In this document: piece by piece, positions 52,971 through 64,000 of the stretch
Layout of the letters: every line of letters begins with the position of its first letter
How positions within the stretch are numbered: position 1 is the stretch's first letter
NCBI RefSeq assembly: GCF_958298935.1
Contig: NC_084927.1
Coordinates: 12,304,001 to 12,368,000 of the forward strand
Source: Phragmites australis
Lineage: Eukaryota; Streptophyta; Magnoliopsida; Poales; Poaceae
Direction: 5' to 3'
Length of the DNA stretch: 64,000 bases
Translations under genes and position numbers: made by a program
Notes under the pieces: generated by a model
What the model was told of the DNA's origin: nothing
Database searches by the model: none
The model's input: only the letters and a program-made list of their open reading frames with translations

Positions 52971-55181
52971 TGTCACATCCTAAATTCTTAATCACACAAT
53001 TAAGCATAATCATGCTTCTTAAGCATTATGTTTAATTTTGCATAATTGTAATTCGGAACGCTAATGCAGTTCGTTAAAAGTCAATTGGATGAGAGAAGGA
53101 AATTTGAGAGAGAAAAGAGTTGAATTGGCAGTCAAAACGGACTCCTTTCTCTAACATGTGGGCCTCACACCTCACCCACTCCCTCTCTCAAGTGGGCAGC
53201 ACCCCACCTGCCCTCTCTCTCTCCTCCTCTCACACCCCACGTCCCCACCCGAGCTGTAGGAGCAGCAGCAGCTCCCCTCCCTCTCCCTCAAGCTCACTCT
53301 CTCCTTCTCTCCCAAAATCCGACCTCAAGAGAAGGATTCGAGATGAGTATGTGGTACCCACGCGATCACGAGCTCATCCATCCAATTCATTTTTGTTTTC
53401 CTAAAGGATTCGAGCCAATTTTGATGATTTTTGGTGATTAGGGTTGAAACATGAAGAACATTGGAATTCTTCGTGTCCCGAGCATTTCCTCCATTCTCCA
53501 GCGGTTACCTAACTCCACAAGCATCTTGGGTAAGTCCCTTAGGCTTCCTATGGCATGAATTCGTGATTTGGGTGGTCGATTTTGAATTGGAGCAAAGTTC
53601 ATAAGTTTTGAAGTTTTGGACCAAAATGAGGATTTAGATAAGATTTGAGTTGGGAATCGAGTTGCTAGGTTGATGAGTGAATTCTAGACTCCATAAACCA
53701 TCTCAAACATGTTCTGATTTGGATTGGAGAGGATTGCAAATCAATTTGGCAATGGTCCCCTAAAATGGAGCTTTTCTGGACTGTCCGTAAGTTCCGGACA
53801 ATTTTCCAGAGGTTCCACAGTCCGGAACTTCCGCAGAAATTCATGGATCTTCCGCAGAAATCTGCAGAACTTCTGCAGTTACTATTCATCAGGTGGTCTG
53901 AAAGTTGTAAAATTCATAATAAATTCTCGGTAGCTCCAAAAAATTATGAAACCAATTTTGCTAGTCTCCTTATGAATTGTCTATCTAGGAAAATTGTTTC
54001 CTTGCATTATGTGGCATTTTTGGGCTTTTATTTAAATACGCCTTGTGGCATGCATTGATGCATTTCATTCATGCTTATCATTGCACGCGTTATGTTTAAT
54101 AGAGCACGCTGATCCGTCAATCCCGGAGGCCTAGGACGATCCCGACACGCCCCATCTATTTGAAACAGTGCATCAAGACAAGCAACTAACCATATTAATC
54201 CATCTTGTGTAATTGGATAAGTCTAAAATTGATGAAATATGCTTATGTATGTATGCATATTTAGTGAGTCAGTGTCGGGTACCAATGGGTAGAGCCTATG
54301 CTGATTGCATTCTTATACTTTGAATACTTGTGTATTTACTTTCCTTGTAGCCTTGATATGTTGTCAATGTCCAGGTATGAGTTCGACTTATATGCTTAGC
54401 CAAGCTTAGATCATTCGGTAGAAGTCGAATGATGGCACATCCCATTATTCGCGAGCATAGGACCTTATGATTACATACACTTGTTGAGGTTGAGATGGTT
54501 CATGTTGGTTACAATTACACTTGTTCAGTTGTTAGTTGCAGGGCAATTTTCATATATTTTGGTTAAGTTTCAGTCACTCACACATATGTCTAGGATGCTT
54601 AGTGCATATGTTTTACCTAACATGTGGCTCATCCTTGCTAATGATCAATGCATAATCCTTGGAGTCAAGCTAAGTATGGTTTAAGTCTTGTGAGTATCTT
54701 CATACTCATGCCTGCGCTTTCAGGTACTCCTACTGCTGAGGAAGAGGCTATTTTTGGTTACTTCGTGCCTACCGATCTTGATGACGGGCAAGAGTAGTGC
54801 GTCATACTCTGAACGTGGCATTTTTGAGATGGTGCCTAAGGGCATGCGGCGCAGTTCTCTTTTGTTGTTTATAAGTTTTACTTTCCACTGCGTAGTTCTT
54901 TTGTGGTTAGGAGTTGAGGGGTTTTGTCTCCTCCTATCTCGCTTTTGTTGTAAATTGTTGAAATTAGCTGCATGCTTAATACTTGTAATATAAATGTTTA
55001 TTACTCGCTCTTTATTAAGCTATGTTGTGATGTATATATTGGAAGGCATGTGCTCCGATCCTTGGGCACAAAACACTTGCCGGGACTACCGGAATGGTAT
55101 TCTGTTTAATCGCTGAAGTCATGATCGTGTCAGTGATTGACTTAGTGATTAATTAGAATATTATTTGGATGATTCCTCACA
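52971..55181 (+). repeat. 5' LTR of B
   Basis: 2211 bp from TGTCACATCC to ...TCCTCACA. It contains a pyrimidine-rich block (53200-53310) and a cluster of TCCGGA-like words (53770-53870). It is the clean reference for the A LTR, showing that A's internal duplication is derived. Confidence 0.85.
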
Positions 55182-55945
55182 GTGTGGTATCAAATCTTGG
55201 TTTAATTAAGTAGCCTAAACATGATTAGTGCATTGTCTAGTAAGCAGTTAATTTCACCTAAACAACTCACTAAGTTTTGTTTATGCCTCTTCATGTTTAA
55301 TATGTATGGAAATGCTATACGTATGCCCCTAAGTATTAATACATATTATTATCGGCAGTTGAAGTGTTTGTTTTTGCTTTCATTATGCATTTGTGATTCA
55401 TTTGCTAAGCATGTGCATCATCGGAAAAGGTAAGGAATGCCTCCCGATGACCTTTAATATCGCGGGCTCAACCAGTGCGAGGCAGGGGCTCGGTGTGTCT
55501 CGTACGGCGATTGGTACAGGAAGTGAATACACTAGTGATAGCGTATGAACATCCACCATACGATGGGAATTATGGTCGTCTACTTATGTGGCGTTTACAT
55601 GAGGTGTCCTGTAAGGCAATGGTACGGGAAGTGAATACGTTGGAAACAACGTATGAATTGTCGCTTGTGCGGCATGATGCACAATGACCGTTCGCGCTCT
55701 TATTCTTTCTAGTGTGAAGGGTGATGCTTGAATATATAACTGCCTATGACCCTTGAGGTTTGTTACGGTGAGGAGTGCTCGAGAAAGAAACAGTAGGTAG
55801 GATCAAGCATGTCATCATTTTCATATTGCATATGCATTCATTTTCCGTACATATGTTAGTATGGGAGTCTAGCAAATGATATCCGGTGAATCCTTTTAGG
55901 CTATGTCGGAATTTGACGTTTCCCTTTTCGTTTTGTCGGTATAGT
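55182..55945 (+). other. Primer-binding site and leader of B
   Basis: TGGTATCAAATC at 55185-55196 is an initiator-Met-type primer site with a decayed end. Leader repeats TGGTACAGGAAGTGAATAC (about 55512) and TGGTACGGGAAGTGAATAC (about 55620) match those in A. No gene. Confidence 0.65.
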
Positions 55946-58900
55946 ATGGTGAGAACTCGTCGTGAGTCGGATGACCCCGATGGTTCTAATGAGAAAACCC
56001 TCATCCATCGCCGAGCATGGCGGAAGTGCTCTTGCAAATTGAGCAGAACCGCTAGGCCAACACAACACTTCTAGAGGCTCTCATGCGCAACACGGCTACC
56101 TTCACGCCGGGCGCCGAGATGATTTCTCCGATTTCTTGCGGACTCAGCCGCCTACCTTCACGCGGGATGAGGATCATTTGGACGCCGACCACTGGCTCTG
56201 GACGATTGAGCAGAAGCTTGCTCTCCTCAGATGTGAGGACCACGAGAAGGCACTTCGCCGCCCATCAATTTCAAGGCCCGGTGGGTGCGTGGTGGTCCAA
56301 TTACTTGGCCATGCACCCCGCCAATCATCGGGTGTATTAGGCAGAGTTCCGCCAGGCATTCTGGGATTTCTATATTCCTACGGGTCTTATGGAGATCAAA
56401 AGAAGGGAGTTTATGGACCTCAAGCAAGGAGAAAGAACCATCATGGAGTATGTGCATGTGTTCAACCACCTTGCACAATATGCTCAAGATGAGGTCAACA
56501 CCAATGAACGGAAGTAATATCACTTTGTCAATGGCCTCAACACCAAAATGCAAGACCGGCTATCGGCGCATGAGTTCGATGACTTCAACAAGTTGGTGAG
56601 CACAGCTCAAGAACCACCAGGAGGAGGAGAAGCGAAAAAGGGGTCCGTCACCTTCCATGGGCGGGAGCTCTCAACGCGCCCGCACGGAGAATCAGCCTCC
56701 ACCATCTCACGTGTTGGCGTCGGCTGCTCCACGTTCGATGTGGATTGTGCAGCGTCCAGCTTTCTCCACTCCACAAGGGTAGACGGCAAAACCTGCTGAC
56801 TCTCAAGTGAGCGTGACCAGTGGCCCCGACGGCCTGTGCTACAACTGCGGTCGTGTCGGCCACTATGCTCGGGATTGCCCATATTCGAAGCCGAGAGCCG
56901 TGGTGACCGCTCCAAGGCCACCATCGGCTCAGTCTGCACCTCAGTCCTCTCAGGCGACCCACGTCCCCAAGTATGGCCGAGCACGTAACACCACCACTAA
57001 GGACGTTCACGTGGGTGACACCATCCTAATGGGTACGTTGCTCGTGCTTTCACATTCTGTCATAGCTCCAGCAGTTGTTCTTTTCAATTCTGTAGCTTCT
57101 CACTGCTTCATAGCAGCAACTTATACTCGGCATCATGGGTTGACAGTTAGCACCACCCCTACGCCCTATCTTATAGATGCACCAGTAGCCAAGGTCCTTA
57201 TTAAGAAATGTGTGCACAACGCCTCGGTAATCATCAATGGAATGTCTTTTGTGTCTTTTGGTGTGGATTTATTACTGATGGACTCGAAGGGGATAGATAT
57301 CATATCGGGGATGAACTGGCTCACCAAGAATAAGGCGGTCTTAGATTGTGCTCAGCAGACGGTTACTCTAAATGGTCTGTCCGGCACCCGTATTCAATTG
57401 ATGTTTGAGGGTGTTGAGTCTTGTCTCCTTGCTTTGAAAGCTGTCCGCACCATAGAACTGTTAAGTATCCATGTGGTGTGGGAATTCCCGGATGTCTTTC
57501 CAGATGAATTGTCAGGAATGCCACCCGACCGAGCAGTGGAGTTCTCTATTGATCTCATGCCCGAAGCGACCCTAATATCAAAAAGGTCTTATAAGATGCC
57601 GCCAAACGAATTGGCGGAACTGCAGAAGCAGTTGAAGGAGTTACTGAAGAAGGGGTTCATTCGTCCAAGCTCCTCACCTTGGGGATGCTTGGCACTCTTT
57701 GTGAAGAAGAAGGATGACACTCTGAGAATGTGTGTTGATTATCGTCTGTTGAATGAGGTCACTATCAAGAACAAATATCCTCTCCCTAGGATTGATATTC
57801 TATTTGATCAACTGACCGGAGCCTGAGTCTTCTCGAAGATCGACTTGAGACTGGGCTATCATCAAGGTCTGGCCGAGGATATTCCAAAGACGGCTTTCTC
57901 GACCCGCTACGGGCTATATGAATTCACCATCATGTCCTTCGGATTGACGAATGTGTCGGCATTCTTCATGTATTTGATGAACACGGTGTTCATGGAGAAA
58001 TTGGATAAGTTTGTCGTGGTTTTCATCGACGACATTCTCATATGCTCCAAGACTGATGCAGAGCATATAGAGCACCTCCGTATTGTTCTTGGCCGACTCA
58101 GAGATCATCAGTTTTATGCTAAGTTCAGCAAGTGTGAGTTCTAGCTCAGGGAGGTAGCTTTTCTGAGTCATGTTCTGTTAGAAAACGGTATTGCAGTTGA
58201 TCCAAGCAAGGTGCAAGATGTGCTTAAATGGGTACAACCCAAGAATGTTATGGGCATCCGGAGTTTTCTCGGACTTACGGGCTATTACCGCCAGTTCATC
58301 AAGAATTTCTCCAAGGTTGCCAAGACAATGACTGAGTTACACAGCAAGGTAATATGTTCGAGTGATCAAGTGAGTGTGAGTCCGCTTTTTAGACTTTGAA
58401 GAAGTTGCTCACGACTGCTCCAGTTCTTGCTCAGCCAGATCTGAGCAAGGGTTTCGATGTCTAGATGCTTCTCGCATGGGCCTCGGATGTGTCCTTATGC
58501 ATGAAGGCAGGGTAGTCGCTTATGCCTCACGACAGTTGAAGTGCCACGAGGAGAATTATCCGACACATGGCTTCGAGCTGGCTGCAGTTGTGGACGCTCT
58601 AAAGATCTGGCATCATTATCTGATGGGGAACTTGTGTCGTATCTATACGGATCACAAGAGTTTGAAGTACATTTTCACTCAAGCTAATCTGAATATGAGG
58701 TAGCGAAGATGGCTTGAGTTGATCAAAAATTACGAACTAGAGGTTCATTATCATCCAGGCAAAGCAAATGCGGTCGCCGATGCACTAAGCCGGAAGGCGC
58801 ATTGTCATTGCCTTAGAATTGAGCCTGGGAATGCTACACTTTGTGATGATTTTTGCCGGCTTGGGCTCAAAATGGTTCCGGATGTCTTCCTTGCCAATTT

Positions 58901-60304
58901 GGTGATCAAATCCACTCTCCTGGATGATATCAAAGCAGCTCAAAATGATGATAAGAGCATGGCCTGAATCCGGGAGAAGATGAAGATTAGCAAGGTCGTA
59001 TGCTTTTCTGAAGATGATCAGGGCGTTCTGTGGTTTGGGAATCGGCTAGTGGTTCCAAGGGTCGAAGCACTGAGGAAGAAGATTCTTGATGAGGCTCATG
59101 ACTCTTTGCTATCCATTCATCCAGGGAGCACAAAAATGTATTAAGACCTCAAGCCACAGTTTTGGTGGACTCGCATGAAGTGAGAGATCGCTTGATATGT
59201 AGCTGAGTGTGATGTCTACCGAAGAGTGAAGGGGAGCACCTCAAGCCAGCTGGTACACTTCAGCCTTTGTCCATTCCTTCATGGAAGTTGGAGGAAATTG
59301 GAATGGATTTCATTACCGGCATGCCGAAGACCTCAAATGGGTACAACTCCATATGGGTTATTGTGGATCGACTCACGAAGACAGCACATTTTCTTCCCGT
59401 GAAGACCCAATACAATGCAAAGCAGTATGCGGAGTTGTATCTCACCTAGATTGTGTGCCTACAATTCACTTCTCAATTCTGGAGGAGCTTTCAAGAGGCT
59501 ATGCAAACTGAGCTCTTTCATAGCACGGCATACAATCCTCAGACCGACGATCAAACCGAGAGGGTAAATCAGATTTTGGAAGACATGCTTCGAGCTTGTG
59601 TTCTCACTTATGGGAAGAGGTGGGAAATATGTTTGCCTTTCGCGGAGTTCTCATACAACAATAGCTTCCAAGCGAGCATTGAGATATCGCTGTTTAAAGC
59701 TCTATATGGCTAAAGGTGCCAAACGCCACTGAATTGGTCCGAATCCGGCGAACGGCCTTTCCTAGGTCCGGACTTAGTCAAGTAGGCCGAAGAGCATGTT
59801 CTGAGCATCCGTAAGTGTCATCTCACGGCTCAATCGCGGTAAAAGAGCTATGCGGATCGTCGTCGCTGAGATCTCGATGCAATTGGAGATTATGTGTATC
59901 TCAAGGTTTCGCCTCTCAAAGGTGTCCGACGTTTCCAAGTCCAAAGCAAGCTGGCACTCGCTATGTTGGACCATTTCAAATTGTTGGTCGGCGTGGAGTG
60001 GTGGCATATCAATTGGACTAGCCTCCATCCCTCTCCGCCGTGCACCATGTCTTCCATGTGTCGCAACTGAAGAAGTGCCTTCAAATTCCAACCGAGTCAT
60101 TGAAGTAGCAAATCAAGAGTTGCAACTAGATCTTTCTTATTGCAAATGTCCAATTCGCATTCTTGATGAGACAGAATGGAAGACTGTCGTCAATCTATTA
60201 AGTTCCTCAAGGTCCAATGGAGTAACCACTCGGAAGACGAAGTGACGTGGGAGCGTGAGGATAAGATCTGCTCCGAGTATCCTGAACTCTTTGAGAGTTT
60301 ATAA
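55946..60304 (+). pseudogene. gag-pol of B
   Basis: Gag starts at ATG 55946 and soon shifts. Its zinc knuckle is intact ([14 protein letters not shown], 56839-56880). Protease reads FNSVASHCF where an Asp-Ser/Thr-Gly is required, so it is dead. [22 protein letters not shown], a stop at 57825, [37 protein letters not shown] (both Asp kept). RNase [32 protein letters not shown] and [12 protein letters not shown], with frameshifts before 58476. Integrase: MDFITGMPKTSNGYNSIWVI and TDDQTERVNQILEDML, but the piece with the second catalytic Asp is deleted near 59455. The chromodomain-like end has EVTWERED (60238-60262), and the TAA at 60302-60304 ends pol. Confidence 0.85.
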
Positions 60305-60485
60305 ATGCCGTTGTGAATATAGCATATTTGGGATCTCTCGCATGTATGTGTTATTGCCATGTTTAATGAAAGGGTGCATCAAATTCCATCTCTCACAGCA
60401 TGATGGCTACTCACAGCGTGCTCATTGTCCTATCCTCGACTCATACCGAATCTCAGGGCAAGATTCTTTTTAAGGTGGGGAGGTT
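60305..60485 (+). other. 3' untranslated region and polypurine tract of B
   Basis: Non-coding sequence ending AAGGTGGGGAGGTT immediately before the LTR start TGTCATG. Confidence 0.65.
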
Positions 60486-61694
60486 TGTCATGTCCCAAAT
60501 TCTTAATCATATAATTAAACATAATCATGCTTCTTAAGCATTATGTTTAATTTTGCGTAATTGTAATTTGGAATAGTAATGCACTTCGTTAAAAGTCAAT
60601 TGGATGAGAGAAGGAAATTCGGGAGAGAAAAGAGTGGAATTCGTAGTCAAAATGAACTACTTACTCTAACACGTGGGCCCCACACCTCACCCACTCCCTC
60701 TATCGAGTGGGCAGCACCCCCACCTGCCCTCTCTCTCTTCTCCTCTCACTCCCCACGTCCCCAACCGAGCTGCAGGAGCAGCAGCAGCTCCCCTCCCTCT
60801 CCCTTAAGCTCACTCTCTCCTTCTCTCTCAAAATCTGAACTCAAGAGAAGGATTCAAGGTGAGTATGTGGTACCTACGCGATCATGAGCTTATAAGCTAC
60901 TCATCCATCAAATTTATTTTCGTTTTCACGAAGGATTCGAGCAGATTTTGATGATTTTTGGTGATTAGGGTTGAAATGTGAAGAACACCGGAATTCTTCA
61001 TCTTGCGAGCGTTTCCTCCATTCCCCGATAGTCACCCAACTCCACAAGCATCTTGGGTTAGTCCCTTAGGCTTCCCATAGCATGAATTCGTGATTTGGGT
61101 GGTCGATTTTGAATTGGAGCAAAGTTCATGAGTTTTGAAGTTTGGACCAAAATAAGGATTTAGATGAGATTTGAGTTGAGAATCGAGTTTCTAGGTTGAT
61201 GAGTGAATTATAGACTCTATAAACCATCTCAAACAAGTTTCCCTTTGGATTGGAGAGGATTGCAAATCGATTTGGCAAAGTTTTCCCAAAGATGGAGCTT
61301 TTCTGGACAGTCCGGAAGTTCCGGACAATTTTTCGAAAGTTCCACATTCCGTAACTTCTACAAAGATTCGCGGACCTTCTGCAAAAGTCTAGAACTTCCG
61401 TAGAAATCTGTGGAACTTCCGTAGTTACTATTCATCAGGCGGTCTGAAAGTTGTAAAATTCATAATAAATTCTCCGTAGCACCAAAAATTATGAAAGTAA
61501 TTTTGCTAGTCTTCTTATGACTTGTTGTATCTAGGAAAATTGTTTCCTTGCATTATGTGGCATTTTTTTGGGCTTTTCTTCATATGCACCTTGTCGTATA
61601 CATTGTTGTATTTCATTCATGCTTATCATTGCACGCGTTATGTATCATAGAGCACGCCAATCCGTCGATCCCGGAGGCCTAGGACGATCCTGAC
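60486..61694 (+). repeat. 3' LTR of B, truncated
   Basis: It follows the 5' LTR of B from TGTCATGTCC to GGACGATCCTGACG, then similarity ends and SIRE-type sequence resumes. About 1 kb of LTR tail is missing, so a deletion took the LTR end and perhaps some SIRE sequence. Confidence 0.8.
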
Positions 61695-61829
61695 GCTTCT
61701 TCATGGTGAATCCAATAACATGCCTTGTGAGAAACTAGGGGACCACCATCTCAAGCAAACCCCATGTTCACCACTATCTTGAGAAGGTTAGACAAGCACC
61801 TATCATGAATTCATCTATATGACAAGACA
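61695..61829 (-). other. SIRE sequence downstream of pol
   Basis: Short non-coding minus-strand stretch between the pol stop and the B truncation point. No gene seen. Confidence 0.5.
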
Positions 61830-64000
61830 TCACATGACGTTAGAAGCATCTATCACGTTCAACTCACTTCGCAATCTACAAAAGGTTGCTTCATGTAGAG
61901 GTTTTGTGAAGATATCCGCTAATTGATCTTCTGACGTTACACCACTAAAAGAGATATCATTATTAGCCACATGGTCTCTGAGGAAGTGAGGGAGAATATC
62001 AATGTGATTTGTGCAAGAGTGTTGAATGAGATTGTTTGTAATTTTTATGGTACTCTCATTGTCACAAAGGAGTGAAACCTTCTCTACATGAACAGCAAAG
62101 TCTAACAATGTTTGCTTCATATAAAGGATTTGAGCATAACATGCTCCGACGACAATATATTCCGCTTCCGTGGTGGACAAGGCTACCGAGTTTTGCTTCT
62201 TAGAAGACCATGAAACTAGGGATCGCCCTAGCAAGTGACACCGTGCCACCTGAAGTATCTTACGATCCACACAACATCCGGCAAAGTCTGAATCTGAGTA
62301 AGCCAAGAGTAGAAAACTAGTATCTTTCCGGTACCACAAGCCTATGCTAGGTGTATGCTTTAGGTATCTAAGGATTCTTTTAACTGCACTAAGATGCGAT
62401 TCCTTAGGATTAACTTGAAAGCGAGCGCACATGCATACACTAAACATAATATTGGGCCTAGATGCAGTAAGGTAAAGAAGTGATCTAGTCATAGAATGAT
62501 AAAGCTTTTGGTTAACCAGTTTACCCATTTCATCCAAGTCGAGATGTCCATTTGTAGGTATTGGAGTCTTGATTAGCTTGCAATCATCCATCTTGAACTT
62601 CTTCGATTGTACCTCATGTACTTCTCTCGATGGATGAATATCCCTTCCTTCAATTACTTGATTTGAAATTCAAGGAAGTAGTTTAGCTCGCCAATCATTG
62701 ACATCTCAAACTGACTAGACATCATGTCACCAAATTCCTTGCAAAACTCTTTGTTAGTTGAACCAAAAATTATATCATCAATATAAATTTGATACAAGAA
62801 AAACTCATTGTCTATGATCTTTGTGAATAATGTAGTGTCCACCCTCCCGATCTTGAATCCTTGGTTGACGAGGTAGTCATGTAGGTGTTCATACAAAGCT
62901 CTTGGGCTTGCTTGAGTCCATATAGCGCCTTGTGCAAACTATAGACATGATTAGGATCTTCGAAGCTGCGGAGTTGTTCAACATAGATAAGTTCACTAAT
63001 GAAACCATTTCAGAATGCACTCATCACATCCATTTGATAAAGCTTAATGTTATGATACGAAGTAAATGCAAGAAGGATACGGATACCTCCAAGCCTTGCC
63101 ACGGGAGCGCATGTTTCACCAAAATTCAAACCTTCAACTTGTGCAAAGCCTTGTGCGACTAGTCTTGCCTTGTTGCGTACCATCACACCATGTATATGTT
63201 GCTTGTTGTGGAAGACCCACTTGGTTCCAATCACATTCTTATCTTGAGGCATCTCTTCAAGAATCCATACTTCGTTGCGGGTGAAGTTGTTGAATTCTTC
63301 TTGCGTTGCCATCACCCAATCCGGATCCTTAAGAGTCTCATCTACATGTATGGATTCCAAGCTAGAGACAAATGAGTAATGTTCATAAAATGAAGCATAT
63401 TGACGAGAACGAGTTCTTACTCCCTTTGATGGACTCCTAATGATCAAATCAATTGGTTGATCCTTGGAAATATGTGAGTGCTTCACTTGTGGTTGTTGAG
63501 GTGTGTCTTGTGGTGTCCATCATCTTGAGCTTGAGTTTGAGCTTCCTCTTTAGAGATATGGACATCATGTGATCGAAGTGGTTGATCATCCTTATCCTCA
63601 TTTTCATCAACTTGAGGCGCTATGGATGTGTGTGGAATTGAAGTAGAAGGTACATCTTCATCATCCTCCTTAGACTTGATATCCTCAACTGCCATATTCT
63701 TCATTGCATCTCCCAAGGGTTCATAACTTACATTATCACAAGAAACACCTTCTCCTTGGGAGCCATTAGATTCGTCAAACTCCACATCACATGTTTTTTC
63801 AACAAGACCAGTGGCATTGTTGGATACACGAAATGCTTTGGAGTTGGATGCATAACCAACAAGAAAACCAATATCACAATGTTTTTCAAACTTTCCTAGG
63901 CGTTCTCTTTTCTTGAAGATAAAGCACTTACACCCGAACACACGGAAGTATGACATATTGGGTTTCCTCCAAATGAGAAGCTTGTACGGCGTCTTCTTCA
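61830..64000 (-). pseudogene. pol of the SIRE-type element (integrase end, RT, RNase H)
   Basis: Minus strand, entering from the right edge. The integrase C-terminal motif MSYFRVFGCKCFIFKKRERL and GFLVGYASNSKAFRV (63956-63820) is followed by an acidic linker. RT N-terminal part at 63486-63010 has NEVWILEEMPQDKNVIGTKW and NKARLVAQGFAQVEGLNFGE. The RT active site YIDDIIFGSTN (about 62780) keeps both Asp residues. RNase H at 62591-61830 has AYSDSDFAGC, ALSTTEAEYIVVGACYAQIL, CDNESTIKITNN and HIDILPHFLRDHV. Frameshifts near 63483, 63000 and 62640 break it. Order and wording are Ty1/copia of the SIRE type. Confidence 0.85.

Larger units (their letters stand above)
52971..61694 (+). mobile_element. 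Tekay-type chromovirus B
   Basis: Two related LTRs (52971-55181 and a truncated 60486-61694) flank gag, protease, RT, RNase H, integrase and a chromodomain-like end on the plus strand. It is close kin to A in LTR, leader and pol, but not the same copy. LTR differences are roughly one in ten over the first 230 bp by eye, so it is old. The 3' LTR is cut off in mid-sequence, so no target duplication can be seen. Confidence 0.85.
47780..64000 (-). mobile_element. SIRE/Maximus-type Ty1 (copia) retrotransposon
   Basis: On the minus strand, from right to left: integrase C-terminus, RT and RNase H (64000-61830), then an extra gene region (51548-49850), a polypurine tract (49454-49470) and the 3' LTR (49453-47780). 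Ty1 order (integrase before RT), the extra region after pol and the LTR wording fit the SIRE/Maximus lineage. B is inserted between pol and the extra gene. The 5' part is beyond the window. Confidence 0.75.

Noticed and set aside
56227..56553. Minus-strand frame opposite B gag, mirrored opposite A gag at 31577-32215
   Set aside because: Its presence in both elements reflects homology of gag on the other strand; no stops are avoided beyond chance and no domain is seen.

Overview
This window is transposon-dense plant nuclear DNA, almost certainly from a grass. I reach that from the families present: Tat-lineage Ty3 elements carrying an antisense Transposase_28-type gene, Tekay-type and CRM-type chromoviruses, a SIRE/Maximus-type Ty1 element, and a hAT transposase remnant. 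I recognise no complete host gene, no tRNA or rRNA gene and no CRISPR array. Nearly all the sequence is retrotransposons inserted into one another. Two CRM-type copies hint at a centromeric or pericentromeric position, but that is only an inference.

Layout. Bases 1-3275 hold the N-terminal part of a hAT transposase on the minus strand (running off the left edge), a flank rich in GGTTACCG-like motifs, and AT-rich DNA with at most one exon-like scrap. At 3276 begins an old minus-strand Tat-like element, here called D. Its 3' LTR is 3276-3967 and its body continues beyond the right edge. Inserted in D are three things: a nearly full-length, much younger Tat element E (4755-18809, minus strand, TSD GTGGG); a solo LTR (22902-25788, TSD CTTGA); and a Tekay-type element A (plus strand, from 26188). 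A was in turn interrupted inside its reverse transcriptase by two CRM-type copies, C1 (33572-38455, plus, truncated) and C2 (38530-45119, minus, both LTRs). A's 3' LTR (from 47288) was interrupted by a SIRE/Maximus-type element (minus, 47780 to beyond 64000). That element was itself interrupted by another Tekay-type element, B (52971-61694, plus). The deepest path is D > A > SIRE > B.

How the genes work together. Each Ty3 element encodes Gag, aspartic protease, reverse transcriptase, RNase H and integrase as a polyprotein. E has the Tat order with a second RNase H before integrase. The chromoviruses A and B end in a chromodomain-like segment. All copies are damaged by stops, frameshifts and lost catalytic residues, often of the C-to-T or G-to-A type expected from methylated DNA.

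The most interesting locus is in E at 6586-9605. It is a gene antisense to gag-pol, with its own TATA box, an N-terminal Transposase_28-like domain, an 81-bp intron with GT-AG ends that restores the frame, and a C-terminal coiled coil. One in-frame stop is the only break in about 926 codons, whereas the sense polyprotein of the same element has at least five lesions. A degenerate relative of this antisense gene lies in D. Other notable items are a gag fragment lodged between duplicated LTR segments inside A's 5' LTR, a 36-bp minisatellite inside E's pol, and several element-specific tandem arrays.

All positions, frames and divergence estimates were read by eye.
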